Positions 56,767-64,000 of a stretch of DNA of 64,000 bases are shown piece after piece. This DNA comes from Symsagittifera roscoffensis (Eukaryota > Xenacoelomorpha > Acoela > Convolutidae). How positions within the stretch are numbered: the stretch's first letter is position 1; each line of letters opens with the position of its first letter. The translations under genes and the position numbers were made by a program. The notes under the pieces were generated by a model that did not search any database, was not told the origin of the DNA, and saw only the letters and a list, made by a program, of their open reading frames with translations. The stretch covers positions 5,118,539 to 5,182,538 of the forward strand of contig NC_087070.1 of the NCBI RefSeq assembly GCF_963678635.1, written 5' to 3'.

Positions 56767-57650
56767 TGTAACATTCGCCCAAATATTACACAGCAACGGA
56801 ACGTAGAAAAAGTACCTATTAACGACTGGCAGGCGTCAGTTACCTTAATTCTACTCGTTTTTCACCGTCTCCACCTTGCCAGTTGATTTTCTGGTCTGTT
56901 TAGGGCTAAGTAAAAAGTTACTATTTTTAGGCCATCAGTCAAACGACTTTTGATCAGCTTTCGTTCACATGCGAACACAACCACATAGCTGAGTCTCGGA
57001 TCCTCAGACTACGTGATTGCTATTGAAAACACGGCTCGAATACCCTATTTTAATATGTTTTTGGTGAAAGTTCTATAATAAATCCATTGGAGATGGATTG
57101 ACCCTTTCCTCTTCCTAGCTACTCATATTCTAAAATATCAAATCATACCGGTGTAAATTCAAATTTCTATGGCATCAGAGTAGCTAAAAAAGTTAGTTTA
57201 CCCCATCTTTCACCATATATCAGTCTCTGGGGGACCGAGCCTCCGCTTCCGTGTTTTCCTCGAGATAACGTAGTTATCACTCCCAATTCGTGGCACGGGA
57301 GGGTACTGCTCTCCACTACTTCCCCACTGAAGCCTCTTTTCCCACTATCTTCTTCTGTTAAGGGTCTTATCGTGCGTGATTGTCACGATAAGAGGCTTCG
57401 TTTTTCTGTGTTAACGTGCGACTGTTTTCCCCTATATTTGCTGTTGTTCTTACTTTCTCAACTTTTTCAGTCAAAATGGCAGTTTTTTGTATTTCTGAGA
57501 AATTTTCCTTCGTTTATCAAAATTTTGAAAATAGAAAATTCTAGAATATCTCTACCCTCCTTCGCAGCACTTTTTCGTTTTTAAGGCCTTTTCTCGTTAA
57601 TTCCTGCTTCGCCGGAAGGTTGCGCTGTGCCAATCTGACAGAATGGCACA
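56767..57650 (-). repeat. 5' LTR of element 2
   Basis: 884 bp, TGTAACATTC...GAATGGCACA on the plus strand, followed directly by the PLE word TTTTTGGTACC. About 17 of the first 330 bases differ from the left LTR. Confidence 0.85.
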
Positions 57651-59477
57651 AGTTTTTGGTACCAAGCACATGTGACCTTTTTTCCTGAATCCACGTTGAC
57701 ATTTAAGTCCAAAAAGGCGAAATTACCGTTACTATCAAGTTCTTCTATGGTGAACTGAAAGTTTGGATGCAACTTATTGGCAGCCTCGAGAACTACCCCA
57801 GGATCGCCCTTGACCGTTCTAACTATGTCGTCAACATATCTTAAAAAAACTTTACCACCTTTCACATTCAATCTGCTTCCTGTTGTTTTTTGCAAGTCAT
57901 GCAATACCATACTTTTTCAGGGATGTCTGCGTATTTGGATTCCGATATGTTACCACACCCTAAGTGGTACCAATTCAAAGAAGCTTCGCATTCTACCCCT
58001 TTTGTTCGATATGCCACCTTTTTCTGACATCTAGGGCACACTTCCTTATTACCCTCATTTAGCACAGTCATATTTGTTACATCTTTCTTAAATGCATGTT
58101 CGTATTCTTTGAGCCACAAATTGGCCAATACTACGGCAACGGAGACGCCCATTGCTAAACCGTCTCTTTGTACATTCCACAAACCATTGCATTTAAAGTG
58201 TACCTTACTCACTGCCAAACTCAGTCGATTTTTCATAGTCTTGCGAGATGTTTCCGGGGGGTTGACTTGCTCATATAATCTCCTCAGGGCTATTTCAACC
58301 GCTTCCTTCAGCGGGACATTAGTGTACAAACTCTTTACATCAAGGGAGATTATACTCTCGTCAGAGTCCAACTCAGTTTTCTCCAAGATCTCCCTTGCCA
58401 TTTGAGTGTTCGTTTCTATGTTTGCCCCTCAATTTCATCAAAGTACTTTGCCAATGTTTTATTTAGATTGTCATATGAGCTACCAGGTAAAGAAAGGATG
58501 GGACGAAGTGATGTGCCTTGTTTGTGTACTTTAACTAATCCATACAGCCTAGCCGGCTGCGCTCCCGTTGATCTCAACCTAATATACAGCGCTTCGCTAA
58601 TCTCGTCCTTCTTTTTCATGGCGAGTAGTTCTTTGTTTATGTCTTTTTCAATTTTCATAATCACGCTGTCTGTCAGATTCTTCCTCTCACTAAATTGTTC
58701 TGCCTGTAATAAATCTTTCAGTTTTTTCTCATATGTCTCCTTTTTCATTACACAAAAACCTACCCCCCTATCAAACTGCACTGCCAGAAAACCGTTGTCC
58801 TTCAAATACTTTCTGGCGTTTGCAACACCTTTGTCAGAGGGGGTCTGTTTCACATTCTTAGCATATCTCTTTGCAGCTGCTTCAATCTCACATAATTTTT
58901 CTCCGGGTATTCTATTTAACTTCAGTTCAGACAAAAAACTATCAAGGTCAGCGATTAAGTGAATTTCATTGAAATTGTCTCGTACCGGATGTTTTGGTCC
59001 AAAACTTAAGACTTCCCGCACCCAAAGTGGCAAAATCACTTCATCTAAAATTCTAACTGACCTTTCATCCAAGTTGTTTATTGGTCTATCCTGTCTTTTC
59101 GAAAGTTTTTCAAACTTTCTCTTGTGTCGGCTTATCAGGGTATTGACACTACACCTTGCTTGCCGGTTCAGATAGAATATTACCGAAGGCCACCACTTCT
59201 CATCTATACCCCTTCTCACCACCTCTCTTGCTTTTACTAGATTACCCGATGCCTTGGCCCTATCCGCATTTGCCTGGCTTATCTCAGATCTCAAGAGTCT
59301 CAGTTGGAAGCTGTGAACCGCTTGATCCGAAAAAACACCGTTATCAGGCACGCCAAACCGTAAAAAATCTGGTATAATGTCGTTATCGAGACATTTTCTC
59401 AGAAACTTAATTCTCAGGAAACTGCTAATAAATTTATTAAAACGTTTTAAAAAATCTAACACAAGCTTCGTTTCCAA
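57651..59477 (-). CDS. Penelope-like element, reverse transcriptase half with PHD-like insert
   Basis: The minus strand carries PLE RT words in order: QFDRGVGFCVM, ARLYGLVKVHKQGTSLRPIL, SIISLDVKSLYTNVPL (motif A), QRDGLAMGVSVAVVLANLWL (motif B), FLRYVDDIVRTVKGD (motif C) and FAFLDLNVNV...WYQK. Between motifs B and C lies a PHD-like zinc finger: CPRC, GVECEAS, WYHLGC, VWYCMTC. It has seven of the usual eight ligands. The reading passes through more than one frame, so this copy is dead. It stops at WYQK, exactly where element 2 begins; the next residues (PTDTG) are found at 31,433. Confidence 0.88.
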
Positions 59478-60426
59478 GTGAGTTTTCTTTTCAGGACCAA
59501 TCTAAGGAGTGGCGGTGGCAGCAAAATTGCGGTCATCTGTTCTTTGCAGGCCACGAGCACTTGAACTCATGTGGCACTCAGCAAAGAAAAAACAGCCACA
59601 ACAAAATCTGACCACATATTGGTCGCTCGATTCCGGTTGGAGGTCCCCAGTCAACACCTCCGCACTCCGCGCCTTTGCCCTGCGACGTCCCGGCGATGGT
59701 TTCTTGGTCTGAGCCCGTATCCTTGAAAAAATACCTGGCAGGTGGTCTCGATGGGACTGCACCACCCGTAGTGACTTGAACTCCAATTCACTTGACTGGT
59801 GCAGTTGAATATATTCTCTGAGGACCACAGGATTCTGTCTCTTCCTTCTTGAGATAAGGCTACTAGTTGTTTTTATGACAATTATCTCTATCTACCGCAG
59901 ATCCTCAAAATTATCGGGAGTGCCCGATCTCCTGCAGTAGACAATGCCACTAATTTGTCTTCGCTTCGATTGTAAATACGCCAGTATTTCATCAATTGGC
60001 AGGGCGTATAGTTGTTCGTGCGATGGGAGGATATGCTGTTGTTCAGCACGTCGTGCCAGATATTAATCTGCTTACTGGCCAGAGGTTGCAGTTCCAATAA
60101 CACTCGTAAATCCTTCCCCCTGTTCAAGGTATTGGGGTTCAAAGAAAGGCCGGGGACTGCGTAGACCTTCTGCTGCGTCTCTCTACTTTAATCTTGCTCA
60201 AGATCTTTCAGGCTGTGATAAAGGGAGCTGGCAGCTAAAATCATCGCCATTTTAACTCAAACACTACTGACATTATGAACAAAAACAAAAAGCTAGTAAA
60301 ATTCTGTACAAATAGAGAGAACAAAATTCGAACTAATGACTGTTTTCCCTACAGGAATATAACAGTTTGCTTATAGCTTATAGCTAAAAAGGGGTAGAAT
60401 TTAACGAAAATGTTTTTAAGAAACTT
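59478..60426 (-). other. PLE 5' region
   Basis: Two minus-strand frames of 108 codons (59,502-59,828) and 84 codons (59,888-60,142) lie upstream of the RT frame. The latter includes ISSHRTNNYTPCQLMKYWRI. Neither has a recognised domain. They may be the PLE N-terminal region or a leader. Confidence 0.4.
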
Positions 60427-60473
60427 AAAATGTTAATTCAAACGTTTTGTGCATCATCAGGATTAAAATTTTG
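60427..60473 (-). ncRNA. Hammerhead-like motif at the PLE 5' end
   Basis: The minus strand reads AATCCTGATGATGCACAAAA, then CGTTTGAATTAAC. It keeps the canonical CTGATGA core that the two left copies lack, but the hairpin after it is shortened. It lies upstream of the PLE coding part, as expected for the terminal repeat (pLTR) of a PLE. Confidence 0.5.
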
Positions 60474-60850
60474 ACAATATTTACAAAACGATCAAAATTC
60501 TGAAAAATGAGAAACATGTCTAAAAAAGCTCCAAAACGTTAAACCAATCAAACTTAAACAACTTTATGTACATAATATAAATACGTAATCATGAATAACA
60601 TTTTCCTGTAATTTTTTGGGATATTTTAGTTTTTGTTCTTTCGTGGTTATAAATTATCGATTTGGGAATATTTCTGATTCTGACATGTCAATTTTTTTAA
60701 CTTTTAGCCATGTTATACATAGACTACAATTTTAGTGACATGTCAGAATCAGAAATATTCCCAAATCGAAATTTTATAACCATGAAAGAACAAAAAAACT
60801 AAAAAATCTCAGAAACTTACAGGAAAATGTTATTCATGATTACGTAATTA
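60474..60850. repeat. PLE terminal-repeat pieces in inverted orientation (hairpin)
   Basis: 60,480-60,737 matches the PLE 3' UTR seen at 27,540-27,800, in the same orientation. From 60,736 to about 60,848 the same sequence follows in reverse, pairing with 60,583-60,689 (for example TCTGATTCTGACATGTCA against TGACATGTCAGAATCAGA). The loop is about 46 bases. Inverted and tandem terminal pieces are known around Penelope-type insertions. Confidence 0.8.
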
Positions 60851-61770
60851 TATCATGTAATTACTCTTGTTTAAATTTGTTTGGTTTAAAGTTCTAGAGA
60901 CTTTTTAGAGATTCTTTTTGTTTTTCAGATCTTTGATCGTTTTGTGAACATTGTAAAAAAATTTAATCATGAAAACGTCTTAAAAATGATAAAAATTCGA
61001 TTAGCTTTCTGCTGCAAGAAAAACATCGAATGGAGCATATGTAAAACAAACAAAAATACGAAGTAAAAAACAATTCAACCTTGGAAAATTACTTGATGCA
61101 ATTACAAAAATTTTTACTGAAAACGGAATTCACGCCACACATTTTTGTGCCTACACACTGGATAAGATTGTATTTTACTAGCTTAGAACTCTTTCAATTT
61201 TTTCCTAAATTTTGAAGTGGTGTTGTCAAATTTCTGTAATTTTACCTCGAATGAAATCCTTTTTACCTCGAATGAAAAATGAATTTGGTAAGAAGCAGTT
61301 GAATACTGGTTATTAAGAATTATTGAGTTAGTTTGATCGAAAGTTCTAAAATTGGCTGTCTGCAATTTTAACAAACTAGCAAAAGCGCTTACCTTCATGG
61401 TAAGAAGTTGAAACAAATCTGTTGAACTTTTCATTTCAATTGTTTTCAATTAGCCTAATTGTTGTGATAAACTTATTAAACAGTCTTTTTTCAATTTTAC
61501 CGCTTGTGTGTTTCCATATCATATGCGCGCTGGGTTTTCCTCTACTGATTATCTAACCAAATCTCGCCGTCCCAGCCGTAGGCGAGTGAAGCTTCCCTGG
61601 CGTATTTAGATGCAAGAAGGAGTGAGCAGGTTGAACTACCCTTCAACAACACCACAGGTTGTACCGTTCCTAACTATCAATTTTTCGTTTTTTTATAGAT
61701 TTAAATTAAACTCTTTGATTCATTGGCCATCCATTCCCCCAACTTTCTACATATGAGCTTCTCCGTTACC
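60851..61770. other. Stretch without a gene
   Basis: AT-rich DNA. The short frame at 61,183-61,449 (minus) has no motif. Around 61,500-61,620 the base composition changes (CTCGCCGTCCCAGCCGTAGG), possibly the edge of the next retroelement. Confidence 0.4.
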
Positions 61771-61789
61771 TTTGCTGTCTGTGTTTCAG

Positions 61790-62053
61790 GTGGATGCCCC
61801 GGTTCCAGGCAAGGCGCATCTTGACTTTTCACAGAAGCTTGTAATTGGCCCATCAAGGACAAAATATATCGAACCAGCTCTAGTAAAATCTACAATTCAC
61901 TCTTACCGCGGCGCCACTCTCCGTGATCTGTATGAAAGTGTTCTACAATACAGACCAAAGCGCCTTAATACATTTACCATTTTGCCGGGTTTAATGATAA
62001 TAGGATGCATCCACGAGAAGTTGACCAAAAGTGGAAAAACTTACTCAACCTAA
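61790..62053 (+). pseudogene. SGNH-like segment, probable 5' part of a retroelement
   Basis: After a good splice-acceptor-like sequence (CTGTGTTTCAG at 61,780-61,790) the plus strand reads LDFSQKLVIGPSRTKYIEPA and IHSYRGATLRDLYESVLQY. The layout resembles the first half of SGNH hydrolases (strand, G-x-S, helix, then the 'GA...DL' strand-turn), with GPS in place of GDS. It ends soon after LNTFTILPGLM, where the GxND block would come. It lies just upstream of PHD-like and RT segments on the same strand. Confidence 0.5.
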
Positions 62054-62363
62054 TTACAAATAAGTTAAAGCCCAAAACCCTAATTATCCCCGAAACAATC
62101 CAAAGCTCCAATAACAATGATGTTAACCTCAAACTCTAGATTCATAACCATGTGCTTTTTAACTTAATTAATAAAATTGAATTAAATTAAATCTAATTCG
62201 ATCGGAGGAAAATCTTAAATTAAATCTAACCCCTTAAATGTTCTGCCGAGACGGCATCCACTTCTCGTTCCTTGGTAATGAATTCTTTACAAATATTCTT
62301 GCTTATTTTATTTATAAATTCTCTTGATAATCTGACGATACGGTTCCTCCTCCGATCAAACAC

Positions 62364-62500
62364 ATTGTATCATATGTAACAACCACCTACGCGGCCCTGG
62401 AATATGGTGCACAACATGCGCAGCCTATATACATGTAAAATGCAGCGGCCTTAACCGAGCCAGCGACCACGACGAAAGTTTCAGCTGCATTCGCTGAACC
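62364..62500 (+). pseudogene. PHD-like zinc finger segment of the same retroelement
   Basis: The plus strand reads CIICNNHLRGPGIWCTTCAA, then YIHVKCSGLN and SFSCIR. This is C-x2-C-x9-C-x2-C-x4-H-x2-C followed by a late Cys, the pattern of PHD fingers found in several retroelement proteins. It ends before the last ligand. Confidence 0.6.
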
Positions 62501-62639
62501 TCCCTGATTACAGACAACACTGCAACTGACATTCATGCCCCTCCAATTCAACCTCAACACGCTCCTTCGACTAACGATCAAAACCTGCCATTGCAAACAG
62601 CAACGAAACTATAACAGCCACTCCCACACCTGAGCTAAA

Positions 62640-64000
62640 TGAAAAATTAAGAACAATCTTAAGCCAAGTAGTTCACTGGAAACCAGTTTTTATGATCCTC
62701 GCAAAAAAAAACAGAACTGAGTTTATTTTTGTAGGAACTCAAATAGAACCCTCAACTCGTTAATTGAAACACAAGAAAACACATACGCATAGCACGCAAT
62801 ATTGATTTTCCTTCACCTCATGCTTCCGAGAGTGATGTTTTGAACTGCAAAACTATAGCAAGAAGCCTTAAGCAATGACATAAGTGCGAACTGGGCAAAT
62901 GCGCTCGGTAAAGAGTAAGAAAAAAAAGTAGAAACTGAAGCACAGCAATTTAATAAAATAATGAACACCGGAAAAATACCGAGTGCTATTGCTAAAATAA
63001 CTGATACCACCAAGGGAATTCTCTCACTCGAGGAAACCGTCAAAGGTCAAACTGTTGAGCAAATCTTCATCGAGAAAAACACTCCCGCGGAGCCACTAAA
63101 CAGCAACTAGATAACATCATGCTCGGAAGATACAATCCCTTTCCACTCATCCAGATTCGATCAAATCAACGTCCCGAAAAATTAGAAAGGCTGCCATGAC
63201 AACACATGGTTCTCATGGACCCTCAGGTCTGGATGCAAATGAGTGGAGTAGCATACTAACGCACTTTGGTCAACAGTCAGTTGAAATATGAAAGACACTA
63301 GTCAAAATCGCACAGAAAATATCGACATAAATACTAAGTCATGAGCTTCTTGAACCATATAAAACCTGTCGAATAATTCCAGTTGATAAAAACCCAGTAG
63401 TTAGGCCAATTGGCATAGCCGAAGTCATCCGCAGAAAAATAGGTAAAACGATCACAAAGTGCTTAAAAGCGAATTTATGGTACTCGGATTGAATAACCAA
63501 CTGTGCCTTGGCCAAAAATGTGGCCTCGAATATGCAATTCATACGCTTAGGAAGCAATACGAGAAAACAAATTCTGATGCAATATTACTGATAGACGCGG
63601 AAAGTGCATTTAACTCCCTAAACCGGAACCAGGGTTTGAAAAAAATTGCAATTATATGCCCATCTATACTACCCGCAATACAGAACTCATGCTTCAATCC
63701 ATCCAAACTCTTCATACATAAAAATGTTATCCTATCTAGAGAAGGAACCACACAAGAAGACCCATTAGCATTGGCAATGTACGGGCTAGCCACTTTACCT
63801 TTAATGAAACTAGTCAACATTAACAGCCTAACACAGAAATGGTATGCAGACGGTGGTAACTTGAAAAGCCTGCAAAGAGTTCTTGACAACATTATCAAAC
63901 ACGGAAAACATTTTGGATATCATGTAAAGGCATCGAAATGCCAGCTCCTTGTAAAAGATGAAAAAAACATTGAGGCAATAAAGGTATTCAAAAATACCAA
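62640..64000 (+). pseudogene. Decayed reverse transcriptase of an invertebrate retroelement, runs off the window
   Basis: The plus strand carries a chain of conserved words in several frames: HGPSGLDANEW (about 63,215), RIIPVDKNPVVRPIGIAEVI (about 63,368), LLIDAESAFNSLNRNQGLKK (RT motif A, about 63,590), SREGTTQEDPLALAMYGLA (motif B, about 63,737) and KWYADGGNL, in place of the YADD catalytic motif. I recognise the 'GPSGLDA / RPIG..E..RR / EGTTQ.DP.A.AMY' RT family from animal genomes but cannot place its clade. The copy is interrupted several times and continues past the window end. Confidence 0.75.

Larger units (their letters stand above)
31434..57650 (-). mobile_element. LTR element 2: giant (about 26.2 kb) Ty3/gypsy-type element nested in a PLE
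   Basis: LTR-like direct repeats of 883 and 884 bp bound the element (31,434-32,316 and 56,767-57,650). On the minus strand they start TGTGCCATTC and end CGAATGTTACA. The left outer flank is the PLE GIY-YIG half and the right outer flank is the PLE RT half, so one element sits inside the other. Order of parts: LTR, repeat-rich leader, gag, protease, RT-RNase H, linker, integrase, macro-like domain, SGNH-like ORF, second SGNH-like region, unknown coding-like sequence, LTR. In the 330 LTR bases I compared there are about 17 differences (about 5%), so it is clearly older than element 1. It is broken, with roughly ten or more interruptions. Confidence 0.82.

Noticed and set aside
31426-57656. Target-site duplication for LTR element 2
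   Set aside because: The flanks GGGT (left) and AGTT (right) do not match convincingly, so no duplication is claimed. Ends are set by LTR similarity and by the PLE halves.
1-64000. CRISPR arrays, bacterial operons or riboswitches
   Set aside because: Introns, GT-AG splicing and eukaryotic retroelements throughout; no regularly spaced short repeats of CRISPR type.

Overview
This is animal nuclear DNA: AT-rich, with spliced genes and many retroelements. One host gene is recognisable. It is a homologue of TOPORS, a RING-type ubiquitin/SUMO ligase, on the minus strand from 26,873 down to 4,054. I read eight coding exons. All splice phases agree, giving about 1,102 codons, close to known TOPORS lengths as I remember them. 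I cannot name the species. It looks like an invertebrate because of its Penelope-like, Ty3/gypsy and tRNA-SINE repeats.

Layout. 1-4,053: degenerate ATCC-type repeat, SINE-like pieces and the gene's 3' flank. 4,054-26,873: TOPORS. Its 15.7-kb intron holds a family of diverged same-orientation repeats, foldback elements and LTR element 1 (9,305-19,749, plus strand). That element has two 440-bp LTRs that I read as identical, a 5-bp target duplication and long gag and pol frames. Pol ends in a macro domain of the TARG1/OARD1 type.

27,161-60,850 is a nested mobile-element cluster. A Penelope-like element (PLE, minus strand) has been split by a giant LTR element (LTR element 2, minus strand, about 26.2 kb, 31,434-57,650). 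The reverse-transcriptase half of the PLE lies to the right and its GIY-YIG half to the left. The giant element is bounded by 0.88-kb LTRs. In transcription order it carries a repeat-rich leader, gag, protease, RT/RNase H, a linker, integrase, a diverged macro-like domain, an SGNH-hydrolase-like ORF, a second SGNH-like region and about 6-7 kb of coding-like sequence I do not recognise. A 2.9-kb segment covering the left PLE/LTR junction is tandemly duplicated (27,161-30,054 and 30,055-32,956). Hammerhead-ribozyme-like motifs lie at the PLE boundaries. 61,770-64,000 holds a decayed plus-strand retroelement with SGNH-like, PHD-like and RT segments.

The most striking signal is that two clearly different Ty3/gypsy-type elements both end their pol region in a TARG1-like macro (ADP-ribose) domain. 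Accessory domains (macro, SGNH, PHD) recur across otherwise unrelated retroelements here. All homology statements come from reading motifs by eye; no database search was run.
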